From Gautieria morchelliformis (Eukaryota > Basidiomycota > Agaricomycetes > Gomphales > Gomphaceae), in NCBI GenBank assembly GCA_015179125.1, contig WHVA01000035.1:332785-396784 (forward strand): a stretch of 64,000 nt of DNA, given 5' to 3'. Positions 13,088 through 23,879 of this stretch are shown here, in pieces. The stretch's first letter is position 1; the number at the start of each line of letters is the position of its first letter. The notes beneath the pieces are model-generated. The model had not been told where the DNA came from, made no database searches, and was given only the letters and a program-made list of their open reading frames with translations. The position numbers were made by a program, and so were the translations under genes.

Positions 13088-13999
13088 ATGCTGTCCGAGG
13101 CCATGAAAGGATATACAGCAGCACCAGCCACTATACCTCTCTCATCTCTTCATCCAAACTCCGGCGAGAGCACCGGTACAACTTTCTCAAAATTGCGCCC
13201 GGTCTCGACTAAATCCCAACAGCCTGCCACCACCAGGGAGGCCAATGGGGAGCACACAACACTCACAGCCCATCCACATAAAGTCACCACTGCCTTCCCT
13301 AGATCCACTATCCACCCCCGGAGTAGTGTTCCTGGATCTAAAGGTCATGGTACTCCGACCGGCCCCAAGTCCCCATGGTCTCCAAGCCTCTCACAAAGGC
13401 TGTCGTGGTGCATGCGGCAGTACACACCAGCGCAGTTGCTCGTTTCTCTCGCGTTCATATTCGCATCCGTGACGTTATTCAGTGCCCTCGCAGGCATTGG
13501 CTATGTCTCGAGCGAGCCAGATCACTTTGTAACCGGTTGGCGAACTCCCGGACCAGAAATACTTCGACATGATTGGGCTTTAAACGCATCTCCATCAAAG
13601 ATGTTCCAGGGTTTCCTGCGAGTTGTAGGATTTGAGGGCGCGTCGGCAGGGGCATACGGGCAGGACGAGGAGGAGGAGCTGTACCACCTGGATGTAAAGA
13701 CGTCCTTGGCCGGGTTCGTGCGCCGTCGTTTGCACCGCCGTCCCCGTTTTGGCACATCGCATACGATGCATAAACGAGCACCAAATGGCATTGGACACGA
13801 CAGCATTGTTCGTGCTCAAAAGCAGCATTCAGCTAGTGCTCGCGATGAAGATTTATTCCATCAACGCACGGATGGCTCAGCACAAGCCCAGAACCCGGAA
13901 GGAGGATGGGCATCGCGCCCAGGGCAGGCACATATGAAAAGCGAATATATTCGTGCCGGCCCGGACAGCTTGGGAGCAGAGATGGACGCGGAGCAATAA
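13088..13999 (+). CDS. Hypothetical single-pass membrane protein
   Basis: An intronless frame of 303 codons begins with an ATG at 13,088; a second ATG five codons on (13,103) is also possible. The first ~110 residues are rich in Ser, Thr, Pro and basic residues and likely disordered. Residues about 118-140 (LLVSLAFIFASVTLFSALAG) form one clear hydrophobic helix. No cleavable signal peptide is visible, so a type II or internal-anchor topology is plausible. The C-terminal half is polar with an acidic cluster (GQDEEEE) followed by a basic one (RRRLHRRPR). I recognise no family. The frame is long relative to background and precedes a normal intergenic region, which supports a real gene, but antisense frames of ~100 codons overlap it. 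Confidence 0.55.
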   Translation: MLSEAMKGYTAAPATIPLSSLHPNSGESTGTTFSKLRPVSTKSQQPATTREANGEHTTLTAHPHKVTTAFPRSTIHPRSSVPGSKGHGTPTGPKSPWSPSLSQRLSWCMRQYTPAQLLVSLAFIFASVTLFSALAGIGYVSSEPDHFVTGWRTPGPEILRHDWALNASPSKMFQGFLRVVGFEGASAGAYGQDEEEELYHLDVKTSLAGFVRRRLHRRPRFGTSHTMHKRAPNGIGHDSIVRAQKQHSASARDEDLFHQRTDGSAQAQNPEGGWASRPGQAHMKSEYIRAGPDSLGAEMDAEQ

Positions 14000-15675
14000 T
14001 CAAGGCCAATATGGAAACCCGTATGTTACTAATACTTCGTCCTCGACCTCGCCTGACCACACGATCTATCAGCTTTTAACATGATTTTATACTACTGTAT
14101 AGCCCAACTCTTTCGTCATCTAGTCCACTTTGTTTTGTGTCTTTACAGAGTCTGTCTATTCTGCGATAAAATGACAACCCTTACGTACGGTGAACGATAT
14201 CCCCAAGCTCGGCATCCAGAAGAACTTGCGAGTCGCTCGGCACAGTATATGCTGGCAAACAAACAGATAGTATTCATCATAACTATTATTCCGTGAGAAG
14301 CCAAGCACGGACAGAGATGCCGAGAGTGAGTGCAAACCGACTTGACCGGGAATCGAAACGGGGAACTGAGGCGAAGTGCAAGACACAATAATTGTTTGAT
14401 ATCGTGGATCACGATATGTCAATCATTAAGTGATGATAACACTGTCAGCCCTAAATCAAAGGCCTTGCCCAAGTAGGGGGTGATGATCTGACTACGCTGA
14501 GGTCAGTATATAGTTGCCTATACTGTAATAGGCTTGAGGTATCGCTGACAACAAACCGAGCCGGAGTCGCGGAGGCCAGGTGATCTCATCTCATGCTCTA
14601 TCATACCCCTGGCAGCATCTCGGGCCAGTCTAGGACCAAGTGAGTTATAGTAGTGACTGGTAGAAGAATAGTGTCGAGTGCTTAGTTACAGTACTGACCC
14701 AGTAGGCCAGCGGGTGTTGGGTTAGCACTGTTGCCTTGGAAGGAAGAGGTCCAGGATCATCTGCGATGCGGGCGCAGGGTTTGGAAACACCTGACTTTTA
14801 TGGGTTTGATAGGGACATAAGCTGGAGGTGAGAGGCGTTACATCAAATGACCATCCAAGACACTCAATTAACGAAGCTCCGAAGAGAGATCGGCGGCCGA
14901 AATGAAGAAGTCGGTGAGGAAAGCCTTGGCCACAGACAAGCACGATATTGGTACTCACGCAGAAGAGGTCGCGGAAGCGCCGCAGTAGATGGTGGCCAGT
15001 TACGCTTTTGGTAAGAAGCACCATCTGAGGCCACATAATTTACAAGTAACTGTCATTGGGATATGGTGTGGGCAGTACAGGTCTTTGCCACAAACTTGAC
15101 TTGAAATCAATACCAGTTAGAGGGGGGAGGCAGTCTAAGCGTATCATCTTTTAGGGTATAATGAAATAAAATCGCCAGATGCTGTTAAAAGAACGTGAGA
15201 ACCTCAGCAACCGGTTCGCACCTATAGCCGGGGCGGAAAGAAAGGAGATGGAAGTGTAGTACTTAGGAACCGACGGAAGACACGGAAGACACACGAAGAT
15301 GTGCGCGGGCCCACCTGCAACGATGTCGGGTTTTTACAGGATGCCAGTAATGCCGACAAGGTGCAGACAGGCGGAGAAGACTCGCTATAATGGGATTTTT
15401 CGGATTAAGACTGTCAAGCAATGGCGAGATAGCAGTGAGCTTGCCAGGACCGTCGAGGAGAGTGGGTGGTGAATTGGAGTCCGATGGTTCCGATGGTGTC
15501 CTTGTGGGCACTGGCCCACGCGAGTCATTTGGGCTCGGCCGGCGTCGGCCGCTCGGCTCGATCACTGTGTCAGAATTGGAAGTTCGGCTCAGCTCAGCCT
15601 TGAAGTGAGCTTACGGCTGCTCAGACAACTATGCCGTAATCGCTACTGTCTTCGTCGTTTACCACAACGTCGACT
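14000..15675. other. Intergenic region with unresolved short frames
   Basis: Minus-strand frames at 14,722-15,036 (104 codons) and 15,263-15,565 (100 codons) could be exons of an unrecognised small gene, but neither shows a domain and I could not join them convincingly. The right part, GC-rich with a pyrimidine-rich end, presumably includes the promoter and 5' leader of the Zn2Cys6 gene. Confidence 0.35.
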
Positions 15676-18600
15676 ATGCTTTCGATGGCTCGCTTTCACG
15701 ACGCCTCTAGTCTCGAGCGTACCAAAGAACAGTCCTTTCCTGAACAGCCTGGCCCCTCATCACTCCCTCAAGACCCACGTCTCGGGGCCCATCAACACCG
15801 CTCGTTTCAGTCCAACTCTTCATACCAGTTTGATTTTCGTATGGAGAATGGAAGCCTCCCTGCTATGAAGCCCACTGATTCATTCGCGCCAAGACGCGAC
15901 GAGCCCTGTACGTGACTGTCTCCAGTAGCTAATGACTTGATCTGCTGTTTCTTGGCCTCATGTTTTTGTCCCCAGTCGAGTTTGGCCTGCCTGCTTTCTC
16001 AGATCCTGGCCGGGATCCTCACAATCATAACGCATATGCCTCCCACCAGCCTTATGAGCCAGCTCCCCTCCAGATTCCCTCGCAAAGACACTCTTCCGAA
16101 CAGTCACCATCTACCTACGTACCGTCAGCTACCTCCATCATATCATCTAGCACATTCCCTTTCCCCCCGTCCTCTCACTCCCGTTCTCTATCTCCCGGGG
16201 ATCACACTGGCTGGACTGATCATTCCTCTCCTTTATCCCTGAGTCCTCACGATGGCGCTCCAAACAGCACCTCAGACCTCACATTCGACACCCAGCTTTC
16301 GCACATGTCATTTCCGATGAGTCATCATCCATCTGCACACTCGCTGCGACTTTTGTCTCCCGCCCGTCGACGAGACGAAACTCGTCCTCGCATGGGGAAC
16401 GGGCAGGTTAGTCCGAGGTTAAAGTCGGGCGAGCATGATTCCGAGCCCCCTCGCGTCAAGCTCGGACCTAATGGCCTCGCAGAGGACCAACCCCCGACGG
16501 CACAAGGAAAGATGCGCACGAGGGTTTACGTTGCTTGTTTGCAATGGTTTGTCATGTCCATGTGGTTTCACCAGTCTGTGCTTAAAGATGTCCCCTAGCC
16601 GCTCACGGAAGATTCGATGCGATGGCGCGAAACCAAAGTGCCAGAAATGTTCCCGGAGATCAAGTGAGTGCGATTATGACCCTGCCCCCAAGAGGAGAGG
16701 GCCAGATAAGAAGCCCGGAGCAAGGCAGCGGACGAGCAAAAAGGCCAAAGTTGCGAAAGATGAAGAGTCAAGAAGGCAGGAGCAGGACGATGGTGCGGCT
16801 CACGGACCGAAGGAAATCGAAGCAGATGATCTTGGTGGCGTGAGCAGAGAGCGCAGACAGGCGAGTAGCTCTACATCTAGACCACCTTTATCCGCCGATA
16901 CGGAGGATCTGGAGAGCCTTAGAGGCTCAACTGCGACTTCGAGCAGTGGGACCGAAGGCCCTCCGCCTGTTACCCCTCGGGATCATCCCGCTGTAACATT
17001 GGAGCTCACGTCAATCAGTGACATATCTGATTTCTCGAGGGACGCCGCTCATCATGAGAAGGCTGAGCCAAATATCCTGGATTCAATTTCCCATGTGGTT
17101 AGTCTATTATTATAACCGGCGTCCAATTTAGGCTTACGCACTGGCCATAGCCTGCCTCCCACGATAGGTTGACGTATAATTTCCACCCCAATCCTACCCC
17201 TCAAACAGGAAATGCACGTTCCGATGACGTGCCTCCGCCCCTCGCTCAATCTCAGCAGACTGCAGTCGCTTCTCAATCCGCCGTCGAGCTTAACTTTCCC
17301 TACTTCCCGCACACTGCCTACATCGAGTCAGTCGACGAACGGGAAGGGGAGGAAGATGGCCAACGCCAGCATACAAAGCGAAAGTGGGACGTTTGTGAAA
17401 TTGGCTCAGAACCATCTCTAGACTTTAGCCGGAAGACCTGGTGGGATACCTTGCTCGCGACTTATTCCCCGGCCTCTGATCGAACGACCACGTGAGTATC
17501 CTCTAGGGTGAATGTTCATGATGATTGATCGGCTTGCTGGTCCATTGTTTTTTTTCTAGTGCCCGCCATATTCATACCGACCTGCAGTTTTTGTGAGCCA
17601 TAATTTTCTTAATGTCTCTTCAACACTCACCGCCAATAGATTCAAATCCAGCAATTACTTCTTCAGCTTCTTCAATGTTCCGGTTTGTTCATTGGTCAAT
17701 TTGCGTACTCCTATGCTGTCTGTCTGACACGCCCTACCAGATGTTCTTTAGTGTTTTCTGCAATCCTGTCGAACGGGACAAAATGCAGCCCTCGCTCGTT
17801 CTGGCTAGTCTCGCTGTGTCGACTTTTTTGAAGTCGAGCGAGCTGAACGGGGGGAATGCAGGCCGTTTACGTGCCTTGTGGCTCAGGGACGCTGCCCAGA
17901 GCACGTTAGAAGCAAGCTTCAATGCACAGTGGATTGAGCCCACGTTGGCACAGGCGGCTTGGGTGAGCTATTTGCGCTGACGCGAGGGTCGCCGTGCTCA
18001 GTCTTATTCTGTGACTTGTCAGCTTCTCGCCCTTTTCGAGATATGTGCACATCCGTATCAGTCGGCGGAGCGGAGCACGTCCTCGTTGGTGATGCTCGAT
18101 TCGATCATCCGCTCCCTTGCTCTCACTACCATTGACGCGAATGAGCCTTCGGTCACGGTTTTTTCGCCTCACACTGTCCCTGCCGTGCCCTCCACGCGGG
18201 TGTCGCGCCAGAAAGGCTGTTCGTGCCGCGCCCTAACACTCGGTCAGGTGTCACGCAGCAGCCACGATCATACGCCGTTGTGGGCCGCGACGGCAGCATG
18301 GAATCCGGAGTGGACCGTCGCCGAGATTAGAAAAGAGGAGAGCAGACGGCTATGCTGGAGTGCCTTGCAGCTGGCGGCAAGCCACACATCGCATGCGGCT
18401 GCGTTCGCGCAGTCACCCCTGGACTATTTCTGTATTCAGCCTTCGAACGTACGTCGCCTCGCTCGTGTGTCAGGAAGACAATTGACGTAAACATTTTATT
18501 TAGTACGCACTGCTGTTCCCAGGGGAGGCCCTGGCGCAGTCGTCATTGTTCAACGTGGCGGATTCGGCCAAGGAGTCTGTTTGGGCGTTGTATTCGCGGG

Positions 18601-19491
18601 CGATGTTGTTGTGGAATAGTTGCCTCCGTATGCGCGGGGATGACGTGAGCGACAACGACAAAGCTGCGTTCGCGGCGAATGCGTGGATCGAGTCGACATG
18701 GATCGAAGAGGCGCTGGATGCACATACGTGTGGTTGTGACCAAGCGTTTTTGTTCCAAGGGAGGGAGTTTCTGTTCATGTAAGGACGATCGATAGCGCTC
18801 TGATTTGGCGTATTTGCTCACGTTTGACTCAGAACAAGGATGTGCATTTCTTATGAATTTCGGCGGTACATTCCGCATCCCGAATCGTATGTGTTCCGTT
18901 TGATTCCGGGCGGTGGTATGCTGAGTTCGGGACAAAAGGGACGTGAGCGGACATTTCAATCGGAAAAAGGCGGAAGCATGGCGTGGGTACATAGCTTATG
19001 TCGTGTGGTGGGATTATCTAAGGCATTTGTAGTGCTGCACCAAGGGACGGTCGCGAAGCGGATGATGCAGGGGCTGCACACGGTTACGGGGCACAAGCAG
19101 AATGTTCTGGCTCAGCGGCCATTCTTCGTGTGGTGGTTCATGGACCAGGTGGCAAGGTGCGTTGTGGTCGTTGCAGATGGCGACGGGTGTGCTGAGACGG
19201 GATAAGATCGTTGACATTATGGCAATGCGATAACTCGCTGACGCTGGCGCTGGAGGTGTGCCAGGCGTTCTTCTCCCCGATCGACTACCTGTCTTGTCTG
19301 TGGCCGTGCCCAGGTATGAGTTGGATGCACTGTGTGGGCGGCTGCTAATGGTGTGTGTAGCGCAACGGACGAGCTATCTGAACCTGCACGGGCGACTGGC
19401 GCAAGCATGCGGTACTGCGGGACTTCCTGCGCCGCCTGCGCCGAATTTCGAGCTGCTGGCGCCGGGATCGCAGCCAGTGACGGTGGTATGA
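15676..19491 (+). CDS. Zn(II)2Cys6 transcription factor with fungal-specific middle-homology region
   Basis: The start is the ATG at 15,676. The second exon is a Ser/Pro-rich disordered region. The DNA-binding domain straddles an intron: exon 2 ends in VACLQ plus two bases of a Cys codon (16,546), the 52-nt intron ends at 16,598, and exon 3 continues with RSRKIRCDGAKPKCQKCSRR and SECDYDPAPKRRGPDK, giving all six zinc-binding cysteines. A basic linker follows. Later exons contain a fungal_trans-type regulatory domain (RKTWWDTLLATYS, LVLASLAVSTFLK, AAWLLALFEICAHP, EESRRLCWSALQLAASH, and C-terminal ALEVCQAFFSPIDYLSCLW) ending at 19,491. Total length is roughly 900 residues. It should be a nuclear sequence-specific regulator; target genes cannot be read from context. 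At least ten short introns interrupt it; the exact edges of those between 17,090 and 19,340 are approximate. Confidence 0.85.
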
Positions 19492-19708
19492 GGAGGCTGA
19501 GAGAGGCAGTGATTTGGGCATAGTCTCGGTCGGTCTCTGTGATTTGTTATTACATCTGTATTCGCCCCCGCCCGATGTATTCTCTAGTGTCGAAAAGATT
19601 TTCTTGGCGTGTGTACCACTGTGGAGGTGAGACCTGGGCGCTTGCGGGTGATGATGTTTGTGCAGTGTTTGGCGAAAGGATATAAGGTTCGTGTTTCGCG
19701 TTGGAGGT

Positions 19709-19740
19709 CACGTGACGCGCCCACGGCCTGTATATAACGG
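19709..19740 (+). promoter_or_regulatory. Histone H3 core promoter: CACGTG and TATA box
   Basis: TATATAA begins at 19,731, about 100 bp before the H3 start codon, and a CACGTG E-box lies at 19,709-19,714. The gap from the preceding gene's stop (19,491) is only about 340 bp. Confidence 0.5.
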
Positions 19741-19832
19741 TGCGCGCAGGCCCATGGCAGCCATCGCCCCCGACTTGTTGCCTGCACCACCGCAACCAGC
19801 CTCTCATACCAATCAGCAATCAACAATCAGCA

Positions 19833-20385
19833 ATGGCCCGTACCAAGCAGACCGCCCGCAAGTCCACCGGAGGTGAGTGTCCCCGTCTGCGCTGGATGCT
19901 CGCTGACGCGGGTCCGCAGGCAAAGCGCCCCGGAAACAACTGGCCACCAAGGCCGCACGCAAGACCGCCGCCGCGACCGGTGGTGTCAAGAAGCCCCACA
20001 GGTTCAGGCCTGGTATGTCCCGAGAATTGGTTGTGTACTCCGCGCTGACCTCGCTGCAGGAACTGTCGCTCTCCGTGAAATCAGACGCTACCAAAAGTCC
20101 ACCGAGCTGCTCATCCGCAAACTGCCCTTCCAACGTCTTGTGCGCGAAATTGCGCAGGACTTCAAAGTATGTGTCGCGTCTGCTGTCCTGCCCCGCGCTC
20201 ACGCTCTGGTGCAGACTGACCTGCGTTTCCAATCGTCCGCGGTCATGGCCCTCCAGGAGGCCTCGGAGGCGTACCTCGTCTCGCTCTTCGAAGACACCAA
20301 TCTCGCCGCCATCCACGCCAAGCGCGTCACTATTCAACCGAAGGATCTGGCCTTGGCGAGGCGGTTGAGGGGCGAGCGTTCATAG
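19833..20385 (+). CDS. Histone H3
   Basis: Four exons (19,833-19,872; 19,920-20,012; 20,060-20,166; 20,215-20,385) add up to exactly 411 nt, encoding 136 residues including Met. The tail reads [19 protein letters not shown] and the globular core contains [55 protein letters not shown] and [21 protein letters not shown], ending RRLRGERS. This is a replication/transcription nucleosome component acting in the nucleus. Compared with animal H3, the K27 context is [10 protein letters not shown], so Ser28 is Thr and Pro30 is Ala; residues after the core match fungal H3. The three introns, 46-48 nt each, fit basidiomycete H3 genes. No divergent H4 partner gene is present next to it. Confidence 0.97.
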
Positions 20386-21003
20386 TTTCTCGTGTCTTGT
20401 CTGTATTACGTTCTGTAATCCTATTCGCCTCCCTCCGCGTGCACGTGAGCAGCCTCTCAGGGTCGGGCGCGATATGTCACGCCCTGTCACACGCCTATGT
20501 GCCATGAGCGCGTCGCGGGCGCGTTGCCCCTGACGTACAGTTTGGCCCTCTCAGCGCATGCTGCATCTCACTTCCCTTCTCTTTGTGTGGTCAGCCCGCC
20601 ACTGGCTTTGTGAATGCTGCCCGAATAGCTTGTCCGTGTTCCCGGCGGTAGCCTTGCCCCATCTTCCGTACTCTGCGTTGTCTCATCCATATTCACCACG
20701 CACATTGCGTCTTTCGCCGCCGTTGGACACATGCCACCCGCCTTGAATTCTCCCGTGGCCCTCATTTCCTCAGCCCCTGCCACTACATACCCTCATGCCA
20801 CGGCCATGATACATATCAATCATCCCCATTCTGCTCCAACCGTCCATCCATCCGTCCCCATCGATTGCAGCAACCAAATAATGAGTGGCCCTTTTTGTCC
20901 CTAGGGCGTGGGAACCTGACCGGAAGTGGCGTTTAAGAATCTCCGACAAGCCATTTCACCCTCTCTCTAAATCCATCCTCTTCCTAGCCCTTGTCTCTAT
21001 TTC
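20386..21003. other. Intergenic region after histone H3
   Basis: No gene recognised. The segment is pyrimidine-rich toward its right end, consistent with the promoter and leader of the RING-finger gene; a CACGTG site lies in the first 70 bases. Confidence 0.4.
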
Positions 21004-23304
21004 ATGCCGCCCCCTCCCTTACAGATCGCCAGATCCTTCATGGGTTCCTTCCTTTCTCAACCCCCCTCAGCTCCCTTGAAGCGTCCCCGTGCGGCGTCCG
21101 CGCCTTGCGAGAACGAGCAGGCCCGACAGAGAAAGCGATCCAGGGCCAATACAGCCTTCGCCTTCATCAACGAGAATATACTCGAGGAACTTCCACCAGA
21201 GGACCCCAGAGATATCAATCCAATGTCTCTCAGCTCAAAGGGAAAACAGAAAGAGTCCCACTCCGACATGCACAAGCCATTTGGTCCCGTCACCGCTGCC
21301 GTCATAGAGGAGCTTGCCCAGGTTTGTCACACCTTCCATCCCTTGCCCTTGCCTTCACACTATTTCTCAAGGAGCTCAAATGTGGCTGCTGCACCGAGCT
21401 CTGTTACAACGTGCGTCTGCCGGTCTCTCATCATATTCACCTATCATCCATGATGGCCCTGATCTTTCTCAGCCCGTCATAGTCATCCCTTGTCAACATT
21501 TCTTCTGTGGAAGGTACGTGTCCCAGCTCTTTCCTCCCCATCATGTCACCCGGCCCACCGCTTCCTCCTCAGCTGCTGCATCCTATGGGTTCGTGTGAGT
21601 ATCGCTCTTTGTATCCAACAGAGCCACTCCCACCTGTTGACACACCCTGCTTGTTGTAGAATGGTGGCACAAACTGTCCAGCCTGTCGTGGCGTTTCTAC
21701 CACCGTAGCCCCGTCCCGCGTTCTTCAGTCCATGATAGATCTCCTTCTGCGCTCCGACCCATCCAAAGCTAGAACAGTGAGCGAACGCGCACAGGCCGAT
21801 CAGGTGTACAAAGTCGGCACTTCTCTCCGCGTAAGTTACCCGATACCAGTCACTTCTACGAGCCTCACACGGCGAGCAGCTGCCCACGCCCAGACCCGTC
21901 ACACCAGATCCCGTCCTTGGTCCACCCAACGATAGCTTTGCTCGGCCATGCCCCACCTGCCTCCCCGGGAACCCCTTCGGGTGGCGCTGCCCGGTCCCCA
22001 TCCAGGACCCCGCAGTGGACCCTGAACACGCGTTCGACCTAGACGATGGCACTCCCCCTGGCCACACATTCTGTGGCAACTGTGACCAGCTCCACAATCT
22101 CCAAGCCCCGACATCGACCAAATGTGACTTTTGCCAGGTTTCTTTCTGCGGGGTCGGTATACAAGGTCGCTGCTGTGCACTCGGACTACTTTCCCAACAA
22201 CCCCATGCCATGTCCGAAATTCCGGACATCATCCTCAGTGGCTCAGTCTATGAGAGCTTCCATGGAAATTTCGTCGAGGCAAGTCAACTTATGCAAGTCA
22301 TTGTCGATGCTCACTGACCCGCGGCACAGGTCGATATACTAGTCGACTATCTCAGGGCAAACGACATTACTCTTCGTAATGTGTATAAAGAGGTAAGCTC
22401 GATCGTGTGCAGGGAGGTCCAAGTCTCATCCTTCAATTCATAGATCGTCGGGCACATTCTCCAACAGCCTAATTCCTTCATGCCTCTTATTGACAGTGGC
22501 ATTTTTGACGACTTGCACCCTGTTGCGGGTGGTGACGACCCAGATCCATCGTCCCCACGTCGCAGGATCTGCAGGCTCTGCGCGGCTCAGTTGCTTATAC
22601 ACGGCTTGAAAGATTGGTGGATCAGGGAGCGAAGACACGGTAATCTCCCGGACGAGGTTGCGACGCGGAAAGACTGTCCTCAGGGCAACGGATGCGACAA
22701 ACAGAATGACCCTGGTGAGATTGTCTGAATTATTACTCGGTGGCAAACGGCACTGACCTCGGTAATTTAATTTAGCCCATTGTAAAGAATGTCAGTTGCT
22801 TTTTCTGTTGCTTATGCGTTATACTGCCTCGATATTTACACCTCGCCAGTCAATCACATTATAGCGAACCTCGCAGTATCACAAGCCGACCATCCCCCAG
22901 CACCGGGATCTTTGAATGCCCCTCCATCTATTCATCGCGCGCCCCCTTCTGCGCCACCCCATCCCCTTGGTTTTTTCTTCCATCCATCCGACATCGAAAT
23001 GGCGCCCCCATCGCCGCCTCCGCCACAAGATAACAATTCTTTCAATCCTCTTTTATCGTCGCACCCCACAGAAATGGTTACCGACCACCGATCGGCGCAG
23101 GAGTCGAATAGCGGTAGGCCGAACGGCGTTCAATCGAACAGTTTGCACTTGGCCAACGACGCTGCCTTCAATATGCCACCTTCGAGCAGCACACAATTCA
23201 ACAACGGGGAATCGTCCGCAGCGGCAATCATGCCATTGCTGCCCACCAGCGTTGCCGTGTCTGATACGTTGCCGGCGGGCACGGATCTGCTGAGCCGCTC
23301 GTGA
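21004..23304 (+). CDS. CHFR-like RING-finger E3 ubiquitin ligase
   Basis: In-frame ATGs at 21,004 and 21,040 are both possible starts. A basic N-terminus (KRPRAA, RQRKRSRA) may be a nuclear signal. The RING finger is assembled over four short exons: ELKCGCCTELCYN, PVIVIPCQHFFCGS, CC...W, then NGGTNCPACRG, a C3HC4 pattern. Downstream, PCPTCLPGNPFGWRC and FCGNCDQLHNL...CDFCQVSFCG followed by CC form a cysteine-rich region like that of CHFR, the checkpoint ligase with forkhead-associated and RING domains. A third Cys cluster (RRRICRLCAAQLL, KDCPQGNGC) follows. The last ~150 residues are Pro/Ser-rich. No FHA domain precedes the RING, unlike CHFR. About 550-600 residues in all. A ubiquitin ligase role is inferred from the RING; the substrate is unknown. 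Confidence 0.78.
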
Positions 23305-23879
23305 CCGTGGAGAGAGACGAGCGACAAGGAAGCGCATAAGTTCGCTTAGGAATGCTTTGCTCGTAGCGAGGAAATTGCAGGACGTAGGGTCTTCTCCTTT
23401 ACTAGCGCTCTGAATCTGAATGAGTAGGAGCCTTCTCTTTTGTTATGCATATGTCCTATGCCCTTTTACTTCCCCGCATTGACAATGATACTAATGCCCA
23501 GCTTTGCATCCTTTTGCTCTCCTCATATGCCATAAGAACGAGATAGTTACACATATAATAAACATTGGTGAAGAGAGCTCAAGAATTCTGCAACATCAGT
23601 AGCTGTAAGCAATCGACAACTTACGCTACTGTAACTGTAAGCGCTATGTAAAAATTCTCGCCTTTGCCAACCTTACATAATTCGAGCTCATTGTGCTCGA
23701 TCAGGAGATTGCTAATCCTCTAGGACATAATGGTCGGACGTTTCGACAAGACGAACCCTCACAATACCTATTACACCGGAACACTCGGTCGGGGACCAGT
23801 GGGCCGGCTGCAGAACTCGCTTCTGAAATCACACGACGCCCCCTTCCATACTTAGTCTAGGCTCTAACTGCGTACCACC
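23305..23879. other. Intergenic region between RING ligase and monooxygenase
   Basis: AT-richer spacer without a recognised gene. It must hold the RING gene's 3' end and the monooxygenase promoter. Confidence 0.4.

Noticed and set aside
21546-22232. 228-codon minus-strand frame
   Set aside because: Antisense to the spliced RING-ligase exons, which carry clear cysteine motifs on the plus strand.
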